64,000 bases of DNA, from NCBI RefSeq assembly GCF_000154285.1, contig NZ_DS483460.1:1-64000 (forward strand), given 5' to 3'. The number at the start of each line of letters is the position of its first letter. Positions within the stretch are counted from its first letter, which is position 1. Below, one piece after another: positions 53,968-63,452 of this stretch. The notes beneath the pieces are model-generated. The model saw only the letters and a program-made list of their open reading frames with translations, had not been told where the DNA came from and searched no databases. Source of the DNA: Amedibacillus dolichus DSM 3991. GTDB taxonomy: Bacteria > Bacillota_I > Bacilli_A > Erysipelotrichales > Erysipelotrichaceae. The position numbers and the translations under genes were made by a program.

Positions 53968-54739
53968 AGAAGCTGTCAAAAATTACTTTTTGTCCTATGC
54001 GAAGGCGTATGAGCAAAGCAATCCCCAAATTCAACTGAAGATTGCGCATACCTTACGTGTTGCGGATCATGCTCTTGCGATTGCCAAGGGATTGAAGCTT
54101 TCCAATGAGGAGCAGGATTTGGCTTATACGATTGGTATGCTGCATGATATCGGACGCTTTGAACAGATCAAACGCTTCCAAACCTTTTATGATGCCAAAA
54201 GCGTAGATCATGCGAAGCTCGGTGTTGAAATTTTGAAGCATCAGCATATTGCAATAGATCTCAACTTTTCAAAAGAAGAACAAGGTTTGATTTATTGCGC
54301 AATAGAAAATCATAACCGCTATCATATTGCACAAGGCTTATCTTTAAGGGAATATCAGCATTGTTGTATTATTCGAGATGCCGATAAGTGCGATATTTTT
54401 CAAGCCCATTGTTTAGAAACAACACAGGCAATGCTTGGCTGTGAAGAAAAAGAGCTATTAGGCAGCTGCTTAAGTGATGCCGTAGTAAAGCAGTTTTTAC
54501 GCAAGGAAACAATTGACTCCTCCATACGCAAAAGTATGCTTGATGTATGGATATCCCATATTGCTTTGTTGTTTGATATTCACTATGAAGCTACGATGCA
54601 ACGTATTTTACAGCAGGGCTATTATGAGAAAATGCTTACGAAATATCGTTTTCAAGATGACACAACACAGCAGCTCTATACAGAACTATGTGCGTTTGCG
54701 AAAGATTATTTAGTATCATCATCTTTTAATAAGAAATGA
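53960..54739 (+). CDS. HD-domain phosphohydrolase
   Basis: A 259-residue soluble protein. The metal motif is complete. IAHTLRVADHALAIAKGL gives the first His, IGMLHDIGRFEQIKRF the HD pair, and RDADKCDIFQAHCL the last Asp. HD hydrolases of this size act on nucleotides or phosphorylated metabolites; the target is unknown. ATG 53960 lies within the last codons of the MATE gene. The 3' end overlaps the convergent oxidoreductase gene by 34 bases, so no terminator separates them. Confidence 0.85.
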   Translation: MNKEAVKNYFLSYAKAYEQSNPQIQLKIAHTLRVADHALAIAKGLKLSNEEQDLAYTIGMLHDIGRFEQIKRFQTFYDAKSVDHAKLGVEILKHQHIAIDLNFSKEEQGLIYCAIENHNRYHIAQGLSLREYQHCCIIRDADKCDIFQAHCLETTQAMLGCEEKELLGSCLSDAVVKQFLRKETIDSSIRKSMLDVWISHIALLFDIHYEATMQRILQQGYYEKMLTKYRFQDDTTQQLYTELCAFAKDYLVSSSFNKK

Positions 54740-56220
54740 GGATCCAGTGTATTGAACCCATCGCCAAAGGCATTGAGGTGATATTGCGCGGGTCCTTTTA
54801 TAATGTTGCCTTGATAGGAAAAGCGTGAACCATGACAAGGACAATCCCAAGTTTTATCCACTGTATTGAAGTTACAAATACAGCCGGCATGTGGACAGGT
54901 AATATCTACAATGAACAGCATGTTATGCTCATCGCAATATACGCCATATAAATGGTCATCGAAATTCATGATCTTGCCTTCATTAACCGATGGAAAATCA
55001 ACGTCCTCTGCTTTTCTTTTCCGTTTGAAAAACTCATATAGTACGTTGCCGTTTTCTTTCACAAAGCTAAGCGAGAAGAAAGAGGAAAGGCGAGCAGGGG
55101 CAAAGATATTTTCTTGATAGGGCTGATGAAAAATCATAGCGGAAATACGTTTTCCGGCAATATGAGAGGTCGTATTTCCCCATTTTCGAAAACCGCTTGC
55201 GAAATACAGATGCTCCTTTTCACTGCTTAAATAGCCAATCATTGGCAGTTTATCAAAGGTAATGTAATCTTGTGAGGACCATTGTGTGAGAAACCTACCT
55301 TGTACCCATGCTTGCGCAAGCTTTTGTAATTCGTTGTAGCTATCTTTTTTCATCTGTCCGCTTTTATGCGAGTTGCCGGCAACAAGCGTATGATCATGGT
55401 AGGCATGAATGGATTGAATCGGGTGATTTCCGATATGCAACAGCATTTGTTGCTTGATATTCGCCTTGGCAAAGGCAATGATTTGTTCCTGCTCGCTATA
55501 CATTCGGGCAAAGTAAAAACGCTTGTCATCAAGGAAAGGAAATTGTGTTGCGAATACGACATCATGGGCAGTAATGATATGCTCATTTACATAAAGGTGG
55601 TAGCAGTCATCGGCTTTTTTTATATCTCGAAGTGTGGAATGTTCAAAAATACGAATACCTTTTTTCGCAAGATAGCTTGCCAAACCTATTGCATAACGAT
55701 ATGGATCAAAGCGAGCTTGATGATGCATGGTAAGCTGTGCCTGCATCGGAGATTTTAAACTATCTGCTGTTTGATAGATACAAGGAATATCTAAGCTAAG
55801 ATAGGCTTGGTACTCCTTTTCCAATGTTTTTACTTCCTCCTCATTCATTGCATAAAGTGTTGCATCGCAGTATTCAAAATCACAGGCGATTGCATGTTTT
55901 TTGATGATTTCATCAATTGCGGCAAGTGCAGCTGTATTTTCTTCATAGTATTGCTTTGCCAGCTTTTTACCATAGCGAGTAAGCAAATTGTGATAAATAT
56001 AGCCATGCTGAGCACTGATTTTACCGGTGCTTCTTCCACTTGCGCCATAAGCAATTCGATCGGCTTCCACGATGATGATATCCTTGGTATTTTGAGAAAG
56101 ATAATAAGCGGTTGCCAAGCCGCATAAGCCACCACCGATAATAACAATGCTTGCGTTGGTACTGTTTGAAAGTGTAGGGTATGCTTGAGAGTTTGCTTGT
56201 GTTATCCAAAAAGAGTTCAT
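54706..56220 (-). CDS. FAD-dependent oxidoreductase with C-terminal Rieske domain
   Basis: A 504-residue protein. The N-terminal DAO-type FAD domain has the dinucleotide motif IVIIGGGLCGLATAYYLSQN (about 26-45), an ADRIAYGASGRSTGKIS loop and a C-terminal FAD-contact FASGFRKWGNTTSHIAG. The Rieske [2Fe-2S] domain (about 415-500) has CPHAGC and, 14 residues later, CPCHGSRF, giving both Cys and both His ligands. Relatives are common in Firmicutes and of uncertain substrate. The start is ATG 56220 with AAGGTGG upstream. It stands alone on the minus strand. Confidence 0.9.
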   Translation of the reverse strand: MNSFWITQANSQAYPTLSNSTNASIVIIGGGLCGLATAYYLSQNTKDIIIVEADRIAYGASGRSTGKISAQHGYIYHNLLTRYGKKLAKQYYEENTAALAAIDEIIKKHAIACDFEYCDATLYAMNEEEVKTLEKEYQAYLSLDIPCIYQTADSLKSPMQAQLTMHHQARFDPYRYAIGLASYLAKKGIRIFEHSTLRDIKKADDCYHLYVNEHIITAHDVVFATQFPFLDDKRFYFARMYSEQEQIIAFAKANIKQQMLLHIGNHPIQSIHAYHDHTLVAGNSHKSGQMKKDSYNELQKLAQAWVQGRFLTQWSSQDYITFDKLPMIGYLSSEKEHLYFASGFRKWGNTTSHIAGKRISAMIFHQPYQENIFAPARLSSFFSLSFVKENGNVLYEFFKRKRKAEDVDFPSVNEGKIMNFDDHLYGVYCDEHNMLFIVDITCPHAGCICNFNTVDKTWDCPCHGSRFSYQGNIIKGPAQYHLNAFGDGFNTLDPHFLLKDDDTK

Positions 56221-56412
56221 GTATAAGCCACCTTTCTTTTTATAGTGTGGATCGTTTTGAAAGAAGCATACCCTGCGTAGAAATGAGAATCGTGTGAAAG
56301 GATATTGCTGTACTTATCTTCTTTGTATAAATTGGGATAAAATCAACTCCGTTACACTAAGACATGATCATTTTCGATTCATATAATTTGTGATGGAACT
56401 TGAAAATTGACG

Positions 56413-56441
56413 TTGACAAGAGTATCCATGCTTTTTATAAT
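56413..56441 (+). promoter_or_regulatory. Consensus promoter of the ABC-F gene
   Basis: TTGACA (56413-56418), a 17-base spacer and TATAAT (56436-56441), both perfect consensus. Such a strong promoter before a 100-base leader suggests control after initiation. Confidence 0.85.
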
Positions 56442-56465
56442 AAAGAAAGATTGGAGCGTGAAAAG

Positions 56466-56477
56466 ATGTACAGATAA
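56466..56477 (+). CDS. Three-codon upstream ORF (Met-Tyr-Arg)
   Basis: ATG TAC AGA TAA at 56466-56477, with GGAG at 56453-56456, nine bases upstream. It begins about 17 bases after the predicted transcript start and ends just before the attenuator hairpin. Tiny leader ORFs of this kind let stalled ribosomes switch attenuators ahead of antibiotic-resistance ABC-F genes. The assignment is inference from layout. Confidence 0.5.
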   Translation: MYR

Positions 56478-56479
56478 AG

Positions 56480-56521
56480 ATAATGAAGCTAAATCATAGA
56501 TGCCATATTCATTATTTTTTT
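56480..56521 (+). terminator. Attenuator-like terminator ahead of the ABC-F gene
   Basis: ATAATGAA (56480-56487) pairs perfectly with TTCATTAT (56508-56515) and is followed by six T. The 20-base loop contains AAATCA (56491-56496), which could pair with TGATTT (56545-56550) beside the ribosome site. A short CCTC/GAGG hairpin (56532-56535 with 56541-56544) could mask the Shine-Dalgarno sequence. Confidence 0.55.
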
Positions 56522-56552
56522 CTGTTCACAGCCTCATTTGGAGGTGATTTTC

Positions 56553-58103
56553 ATGCTTGTATTTGAAAACTTAACAATTAAAGATTTAAAGAATCATTAT
56601 TTTATCGAGGATTTTTCGTATTCCCTAGGAAATATGGAAAGACTTGCTATTATTGGAGAAGAGGGCAACGGCAAAAGTTCGTTGTTGAAATGTATAATCA
56701 ATCGCAAAGCGGTCGAAGAATATATGGCCGTGAACGGAAAAATTATGTGTGATATGGAGCATATCGGCTATTTACCTCAGCAGCTTCCACATATTTGGGA
56801 TTCTGTATGCATCTGTGATTATATCTTAAAAAAAGAACCTGAGGAGGAACTAGCGGTTGAACGCTATAATGAATTACAAGAATTCAATAATCTTTGTGGC
56901 AGATTGCATCTGCCAAGTGATTTGCTGCTAAGAGATCAAACAATGGGGAGTTTAAGTGGGGGAGAAAAGGTAAAACTGCAAATTCTTAAACTGATGAAGG
57001 AACCGGTGGAACTGTTACTATTAGATGAGCCAACCAATGATTTGGATATTGCCGCATTGGAATGGCTAGAGAGCTTTTTGAAAAGCTGTGCATTGCCGAT
57101 TATTTTTATTTCTCATGATGTAAAGCTTTTGGAAAATAGTGCTACTACGATTTTACATCTGGAACAATTAAATCATCAAAGCAAATGCCGCCATACGATT
57201 TTTAAGGGTGGTTATCGGGAATATGTGGAAACACGTAAGGCACAGCTTGATAAAGCGATACAGCAGGCAAGAAAAGAAAAACAAGCATATATGAAGCAAA
57301 TGCAAAAGCTGAATGATGTAAAAAATGCAGTTCATGATGCATTGAATGATACAGTTCGTAATCCCTCACAGGCTGCCTTGCTGAAGAAGAAAATACAAGC
57401 TATTAAGGCACAGGAGAAACGCTTTGAAAAAGAAAGCTATGCGCATGTTGACAGCGTGGAAGAAGGAATTCAAATATTTTTTGAAAATGTAGCATTGCCG
57501 GTTAATAAAACGATATTGGATATGGAATTGGATTGCTTGCAGGTACAGGAAAGAGCTTTGCTGTATGATGTAAAACTGTTTGTTAAGGGAAAGGACAAGC
57601 TTATTCTAACCGGTGATAATGGTACGGGGAAAAGCATGCTGTTAAAGGAAATATACGCACAGCTATGGCAGAGGAAGGACATTTGCTTGGGCTATATGCC
57701 ACAAGATTATCAAGCGAAGATGGACTATGAACAAACACCGATTGAATTTTTGGCAGAAAGCAAGGATCGTAAGGATATTACACGAGTAAGAGAGCTATTA
57801 GGTGCTATGAAGTTTACCGGTGAAGAAATGACACATAAGATAAGAGAGCTAAGTGAAGGGCAAAAGGCAAAGCTTTATTTTTTGCGTTTTATTAAGCTTC
57901 GCTGTAATGTGCTATTATTAGATGAGCCTACGCGCAATTTATCTCCCTTAAGCAGTCCGTTGATAATCGAGCTGTTGGATAACTTTACCGGTTGTATAAT
58001 TTGTGTAACGCATGATCGACTGTTAATGGAAAGACTGCATGCAATGCACTATGAAATCAAGGATCAACGATTGTTATTGTGCGAGGATCGTTGCAGTGAA
58101 TAA
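56553..58103 (+). CDS. ABC-F family ATPase, possible ribosome-protection protein
   Basis: A 516-residue soluble protein with two ABC domains and no membrane part. Domain one has IGEEGNGKSSLLK, LSGGEKVKLQ and LLLDEPTNDLD. A charged interdomain linker follows (about 205-285, QARKEKQAYMKQMQKLNDVK), placed where ABC-F proteins reach the ribosome's peptidyl-transferase centre. Domain two has LTGDNGTGKSMLL, LSEGQKAKLYF and LLLDEPTRNLS. The second Walker B region ends in NLSPLS rather than NLD. Resistance to lincosamide-, streptogramin- or pleuromutilin-type drugs is possible but cannot be read from sequence. ATG 56553 follows GGAGGTGA. Confidence 0.85.
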   Translation: MLVFENLTIKDLKNHYFIEDFSYSLGNMERLAIIGEEGNGKSSLLKCIINRKAVEEYMAVNGKIMCDMEHIGYLPQQLPHIWDSVCICDYILKKEPEEELAVERYNELQEFNNLCGRLHLPSDLLLRDQTMGSLSGGEKVKLQILKLMKEPVELLLLDEPTNDLDIAALEWLESFLKSCALPIIFISHDVKLLENSATTILHLEQLNHQSKCRHTIFKGGYREYVETRKAQLDKAIQQARKEKQAYMKQMQKLNDVKNAVHDALNDTVRNPSQAALLKKKIQAIKAQEKRFEKESYAHVDSVEEGIQIFFENVALPVNKTILDMELDCLQVQERALLYDVKLFVKGKDKLILTGDNGTGKSMLLKEIYAQLWQRKDICLGYMPQDYQAKMDYEQTPIEFLAESKDRKDITRVRELLGAMKFTGEEMTHKIRELSEGQKAKLYFLRFIKLRCNVLLLDEPTRNLSPLSSPLIIELLDNFTGCIICVTHDRLLMERLHAMHYEIKDQRLLLCEDRCSE

Positions 58104-58123
58104 CGTATAAGAGAATGTATAGG

Positions 58124-58168
58124 AAAACCGCTTTGTATAGCCTTTTAGGAAGGTGGAGCGGTTTTTTT
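58124..58168 (+). terminator. Terminator of the ABC-F gene
   Basis: AAAACCGCT (58124-58132) pairs with AGCGGTTTT (58157-58165), followed by T. Confidence 0.85.
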
Positions 58169-58287
58169 GTATATCATTTTAAACAGGTAATCCTTGTTAT
58201 AGCGTATAATTCAAATTTATTTAAATAAAAAAATTTTTGTGATTTGTTGAAAAGTATAAAAAAAACATGCAAAAGTACAAAAAAAGT

Positions 58288-58337
58288 GGGGGGGGGTATG
58301 TTATTATATTAAAGTAAGCGCATACGTAAGCGTTTGC
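58288..58337 (+). promoter_or_regulatory. Promoter region with a nine-G tract and tandem GTAAGCG motifs
   Basis: Nine G in a row (58288-58296) sit just upstream of a TATTAT/TATATT -10 candidate (58302-58310), where the spacer to a -35 box would be. No good -35 is seen. Directly downstream, GTAAGCG occurs twice (58314-58320 and 58326-58332). The second reads GTAAGCGTTTGC and resembles the core of CcpA/LacI-type sites. A leader of about 180 bases to the gene follows, without a clear structure. Confidence 0.5.
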
Positions 58338-58508
58338 GAAAGTTTAGAAGGAAAGAGGTTGTATAGCTAAAAAAAGTTGATGATTTAGTTTTCACTAAGA
58401 AACGATGAAGAGAGCTTCAATTAAACGGAATTGTGATGGGCAAGGCAGAAATAAAGAAGAAAGGGAAAAGCAATTCCACCCAATCGTTGATAGGGAAATC
58501 TTGCCTAG

Positions 58509-61500
58509 ATGAGTATGAAGAAAAAAGGAATTTATAAGGGCGCAGTAGCATTCATGGCATTATGTATGAGTTGTGGAAGTATTATGCCTTTAAGTTCAAC
58601 TTATGTGCAAGCACAAGAAAATGTTGCAGAAAATGAACAAAATGGAATCGTGTCTTTATCTCAAAACGAAAATCAATATACATTTGGTAATGAGTACATT
58701 ACTCGTACGTTCAGTTTAACGAATGGTAAATTAAAAACCGAAAAAATCACTAACTATCGTACAGGGCAAACACCAAAGGTATTAACACCTGCGTCTAGTG
58801 AAGAATTCGTTATTAAGACTTTACCTAAAGAAATTGAAGGTAAATCTAAGGTAAATGTTAATGATGTTGTAGGAACAGGAGAAGGAAAAATCAGCAATTT
58901 GACTGATCAGGTATTGAGTTCTGATGTTCCAAGTAATTTTTGGGCTTCTAAAGATGCTAATAATTATGTTGATGGTAGTGAATTGTCAATCGAAATCGCA
59001 ATTGGAAGTAAGGAAGAAGTAAAGAAATTTAAATATGTACCTAGATTCGACAATAGTGCACGTTGGAATTGTACAGGTCGTGTAGAAGAAGCACAGTTAT
59101 TTTACTTTGATGATGAGAGCAATAGTTGGAAACAAATCGGAAGTACATACAAGATGAATGCTGAGGGTGAAACAGTTATTGAATTTGAAAAACCTATCAG
59201 CACTTCTAAAATTAAATTTGTTGCAACCAAAACATATCATTGGCAAAATGGTACTAATGGTCAACCGGATAACAGAAATAAAGTAATGTCTGCATCAGAA
59301 ATTGATTTATTAGGTGATGAAAACAATTCATTATTAGACAGAACAAGAAAAGAAGAGGCACAAATACTTAAATCAAGTGATTTAGAAGTAGATGGTGAGC
59401 CGACATTAACAGAAAGTAATGGGGTTAAGATTTTAACTTTTGCTTTTAAACCAAAGGAAGTAAGTGGTGTTGATTATACCATCAAAGAAGTTATTACTTT
59501 TAAAGATGGCGATTCTTTCATGCGCAAGCATTTGGAAATCAGTGTACCGGAAGCAGAGGCTAATAATGTAAAAATTGATTATATTGATCTAGAAAACATG
59601 GATTTTGCAGAAGAAGATGCTTCAGTGAATGGTAAATTAGGGGATAAAACACAAAATTATTGGACAATCCCTGAATTAAAAGATAATCCTGATATGGCAA
59701 ACATGAAAGGCGATTATTTAGAATTAGGACAACCTTATTATGTAGGTGCCATGTATTGGGGGTGTGAATTCCCGCAGTCTGAAAATAAAATAAGATTGAA
59801 TAACCAAACAAATAAACAAAACGGATTTATTCGTTATCACTATGGAAAATCTCTGGCTATAGATACACAATTCACAGAATATAACAATTACAATGGAGCT
59901 AATGGACAAGCCGGTAAAATGGTTACATGGGATAGTGTTGTCGGTGCTGCAAGAAGTACAGATTATTTGGTAGTACAATCAGATTTCTATGAATATATCG
60001 AAACGATTGCAACACCAACTGAATTTAGACAACAGTTTAACTCTTGGTATGATAACATGAAGAATATTACAGCTGAAAATATCAAGAGCAGTTTTTTTGA
60101 AGTAGAAAAAGGGTTCACACAGCATGGAGTAAATCCACTAGATTCTTATGTTGTTGATGATGGTTGGATCAACTACAATTCTTTCTGGGATTTTGATAGA
60201 AACCCAAGTAAATTCCCAAATGAATTATATGATTCAAGTTTACAAGTTCAACAGTTTGGATCAAATTTCGGTTTATGGTTAGGGCCACGCGGAGGATATG
60301 GAACACAAACTACGATTGCTAATTGGATTCAAAATGCAGGTTTAGGTTCTGTGAATCATCAATCAGGAAATGACATCAATATTTCCGATTCTCGTTACTT
60401 GAATAAACTTGTAACAGATATCTTTTTAGGATATCAACAAAAATTTGATATTAACTATTGGAAATTAGATGGAATGTTATTGAATCCTGCTACTGCCGAA
60501 ACCCCATATCATGTTACAGGTAACCCATTCTATACTATCAGTGAAACATACGAACGCTGGACAGACATGTTTGAGGATATGCGCGCACAGCGTGGAGATA
60601 AGGGATTATGGTTAAATATGACATCTTATGCTAATCCAAGCCCTTGGCATGTACAGTGGGTAAATAGTGTTTGGATGCAGAATACGGGAGATAGTGGATT
60701 TGATTATAAATTTAATTCAACCGATCAAGAAGCAATGTTAACTTACCGTGATGGAGATTACTATGATTTCTTTAATGAAAATCAATGGCAACTTCCAAAC
60801 AAGTATTTCTACAATCACGATCCGGTATATGCAAAGACAGCAAATAGTGCTCCTGGTGGAAAGCCAAACTATTTAATCAATTATAGTGATGAAGAATTAC
60901 GTGAACATTTGTATATGTTAGGAACACGTGGTACGGCATTCTGGGAATATTACTACAGTCCATCTATGTTTGATGATGATAAATGGGATATCAATGCTGA
61001 GGCTGCAAACTGGATTGAAGATAATTTTGATATTCTTCAAAAATCAAAAATGTTTGGTGGAAATCCGGAAACTGGAGATGTATATGGATATTCTTGTTGG
61101 AATGGAAATGAAGGAATTGTTTCTATTCGAAATCCAAAAGATGTAGAACAAACCTATACCTTGACTTATGATCGTTTGGTAGGCGTAAATGAAGGTATGA
61201 AGGACGTGTATGGGAAAGTTGTAATCGGCGATGTTGATAAATATCAAACCAACAAACCATTATCTTACGGTAATCAGATTACATTTACATTGAAACCAAA
61301 AGAAGTATTGATCATGCAATATGGTGAAAAAGATACAACAAGTGCAACGGTAAATTCTATCCACGGCGATAATAAGGTTGTTGAAGTGGAATTTAATGAA
61401 ACGATTCGTACACCAAAAGTAGAAGATTTCAAAGTAACAAATAACAAAGTAGAAAAGGTTGTATTGAAGGAAGACCTACGTACAGTAGCATTGACATTAC

Positions 61501-63245
61501 AAAAGGAAGTAGATGATCTATCTGACATTGAAGTAAAAGTAAACGGTGTAAAAGATGTAACGGGAAATACGACTTCTTTAAGTGTTGTTGATGATTATTA
61601 TAAAGATGATATCGTAAACAGCATCGTAAATCGTAAGCTAGATGGAAAAGAAATTCATAAAGGGAAAACATTATCTATTGATGGAACCGGAGGATTTACG
61701 GTATTAGGAACGATTGAAACAGTATCTAAGGGTGCCGAAATCATGCGACAGGAAAATGGGTATAGCGTTGGAATTGATGCAGAAGGATATTTGACATTCA
61801 CGATGAATGAAACAACAGCGAACTCAAAATATGTCAAGAAAACACGTCAAGAAGATGGAAGTGTTACATCAGAAACAAGAGGAATGATAGCTGATGGCAA
61901 GAAACATCAGTTTGCGGTAGTAAAAGAAGTCAACGGAATGTTGAAGCTTTATATTGACGGAGAATTAGTAGGATCAGCCTATAACAAAGCTAATGAAGAT
62001 TTCAAACTTGAAAAAGGAGAATTAGTATTTGCGAAAGGGTTAGAAGGAAAAACGTCTTATATCACAGTGTTAGATCGAGCATTGGCATTTAATGAAGTAA
62101 CAAATTATGTTGATGAAAAAGATATTAGTGGCAATGTTGCGGCACGTAGTTTAAACAAAGATGTGAAGGTTAGTGCTTTTGATGTAACTGAAAATAAAGC
62201 AGTAGCAGAGAAAGGTGATCGTCCTTTTGCTCATATCAATGATGGTAATAAGGCTTATCAAAATAATTACTTGGAGTTAACAGATACAACCGACAAGAAA
62301 CTGCATTCACGTTATGTTGAATTAGACTTAGGTAGTGAATGTGAATTGAATAAGCTGCATTTGACACGTTATGCAGATGGAAGAACTTACGGACCGACTG
62401 CTATCGTGTTGAGTAATGATAAAGATTTCAAAGATAAGACAGTAGTATTCAACTCCGATAAAGAGGGTAATGTGCATAACCTAGGTAAAGGAAAAGATGA
62501 ATTATATTCAGAAACTGCTGATGGAAAAACAATCAATTTAGAAAAACCGGTAAATGCACGTTATATCCGCATTTATGTGAATGGTAATAATAATAAAACA
62601 AGTACTTCCGATCATATCGTAGAGTTTGAAGCTTACGGAATAAAGAAAGGAAGAACGGCAGATTCTATCTATCGTATTGATTTCAGCCGTTTAGAAGCAC
62701 TTGTAAAAGAAGATTTGAGTAAGACTTATACGAAAACATCTATCAAAGCGTATAAGGAAGCTGCAAAAGATACATTGAAAGCTGCAGAAAAACTATTAGC
62801 GGATAAAGATGTAGCATCAGATGAAGAAGTTGAAAAGCTAATCGAAGAAATCAATGCACATAGAGAAGTATTAGTAAAACGTGCAGACACAACAAAAGCG
62901 AAAGAGTTGTTGGATAGTGTAGCTTCTTTGAATAAAAAGGATTATACCAAGGAATCTTGGAACACATTTGAAACAGCGAGAAAAGAACTTGAAAAAGCCG
63001 TTCAAGATACTTCAGATGTTAATGATGAACAGATGAAGCAGCTTATGAAAGCGCTAGAGGAAGCGAGAGCTAAGCTAGTGAAGGTTGATCCAAGTAATCC
63101 GATTGAACCTGTTGAACCACAACAACCGGAAGATTCAAAGGATGAAACAAATACCGGAGATGTAAGCAACATGGCAGGAATTCTTACTCTTATGCTAGTT
63201 TCAGGAGCAGGGGTTGTACTGTTAAAAAGGAAAAGCAGACAATAG
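58509..63245 (+). CDS. GH36-like (clan GH-D) modular surface glycosidase
   Basis: A 1578-residue exported enzyme. The signal peptide ends near STYVQAQ. A beta-rich N-terminal region with an inserted discoidin-like module (about 130-270) leads to the barrel (about 500-830). There VVDDGW, FGLWLGPRGGYG, YWKLDGML and MQNTGDSGFD are seen. Asp654 of KLDG and Asp728 of TGDSG are the likely nucleophile and acid/base. GH36 includes alpha-galactosidases and alpha-N-acetylgalactosaminidases; which applies is open. A LamG-like domain (about 1040-1200), an F5/8 module (about 1215-1380) and two FIVAR-like repeats follow. The tail reads TNTGDVSNM, then a helix and KRKSRQ, a sortase-like signal without LP. 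The start is ATG 58509 (weak AGGGAA) or 58515. Confidence 0.85.
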   Translation: MSMKKKGIYKGAVAFMALCMSCGSIMPLSSTYVQAQENVAENEQNGIVSLSQNENQYTFGNEYITRTFSLTNGKLKTEKITNYRTGQTPKVLTPASSEEFVIKTLPKEIEGKSKVNVNDVVGTGEGKISNLTDQVLSSDVPSNFWASKDANNYVDGSELSIEIAIGSKEEVKKFKYVPRFDNSARWNCTGRVEEAQLFYFDDESNSWKQIGSTYKMNAEGETVIEFEKPISTSKIKFVATKTYHWQNGTNGQPDNRNKVMSASEIDLLGDENNSLLDRTRKEEAQILKSSDLEVDGEPTLTESNGVKILTFAFKPKEVSGVDYTIKEVITFKDGDSFMRKHLEISVPEAEANNVKIDYIDLENMDFAEEDASVNGKLGDKTQNYWTIPELKDNPDMANMKGDYLELGQPYYVGAMYWGCEFPQSENKIRLNNQTNKQNGFIRYHYGKSLAIDTQFTEYNNYNGANGQAGKMVTWDSVVGAARSTDYLVVQSDFYEYIETIATPTEFRQQFNSWYDNMKNITAENIKSSFFEVEKGFTQHGVNPLDSYVVDDGWINYNSFWDFDRNPSKFPNELYDSSLQVQQFGSNFGLWLGPRGGYGTQTTIANWIQNAGLGSVNHQSGNDINISDSRYLNKLVTDIFLGYQQKFDINYWKLDGMLLNPATAETPYHVTGNPFYTISETYERWTDMFEDMRAQRGDKGLWLNMTSYANPSPWHVQWVNSVWMQNTGDSGFDYKFNSTDQEAMLTYRDGDYYDFFNENQWQLPNKYFYNHDPVYAKTANSAPGGKPNYLINYSDEELREHLYMLGTRGTAFWEYYYSPSMFDDDKWDINAEAANWIEDNFDILQKSKMFGGNPETGDVYGYSCWNGNEGIVSIRNPKDVEQTYTLTYDRLVGVNEGMKDVYGKVVIGDVDKYQTNKPLSYGNQITFTLKPKEVLIMQYGEKDTTSATVNSIHGDNKVVEVEFNETIRTPKVEDFKVTNNKVEKVVLKEDLRTVALTLQKEVDDLSDIEVKVNGVKDVTGNTTSLSVVDDYYKDDIVNSIVNRKLDGKEIHKGKTLSIDGTGGFTVLGTIETVSKGAEIMRQENGYSVGIDAEGYLTFTMNETTANSKYVKKTRQEDGSVTSETRGMIADGKKHQFAVVKEVNGMLKLYIDGELVGSAYNKANEDFKLEKGELVFAKGLEGKTSYITVLDRALAFNEVTNYVDEKDISGNVAARSLNKDVKVSAFDVTENKAVAEKGDRPFAHINDGNKAYQNNYLELTDTTDKKLHSRYVELDLGSECELNKLHLTRYADGRTYGPTAIVLSNDKDFKDKTVVFNSDKEGNVHNLGKGKDELYSETADGKTINLEKPVNARYIRIYVNGNNNKTSTSDHIVEFEAYGIKKGRTADSIYRIDFSRLEALVKEDLSKTYTKTSIKAYKEAAKDTLKAAEKLLADKDVASDEEVEKLIEEINAHREVLVKRADTTKAKELLDSVASLNKKDYTKESWNTFETARKELEKAVQDTSDVNDEQMKQLMKALEEARAKLVKVDPSNPIEPVEPQQPEDSKDETNTGDVSNMAGILTLMLVSGAGVVLLKRKSRQ

Positions 63246-63298
63246 TAAAACGTACATCTGATGATAGGAGAAATCTTATCTAAAGGGTAAAAGACAAA

Positions 63299-63346
63299 GC
63301 AGGTAAAGATAGATAGATTAGTAAAACTATCTTTGCCTGCTTTTTT
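63299..63346 (+). terminator. Terminator of the GH36-like gene
   Basis: GCAGGTAAAGATAG (63299-63312) pairs with CTATCTTTGCCTGC (63327-63340) with one mismatch-free 14-bp stem apart from an A-G contact, followed by six T. Confidence 0.9.
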
Positions 63347-63394
63347 AGTGTTGCACGTGAACTGTAGAAGGTATGATAAATTGTATTATTGTGA

Positions 63395-63418
63395 TATTGT
63401 AAATGCTATATTACAATA
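63395..63418 (+). promoter_or_regulatory. Palindromic operator candidate before the SIS-domain gene
   Basis: TATTGTAA (63395-63402) and TTACAATA (63411-63418) are perfect 8-bp arms with an 8-base spacer, 35 bases before the gene. A dimeric repressor is likely; RpiR- or GntR-type regulators often control such sugar-phosphate genes. Confidence 0.5.
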
Positions 63419-63452
63419 GTAATAGATAAAATGCTGAAAGGAGATGAAGGCT

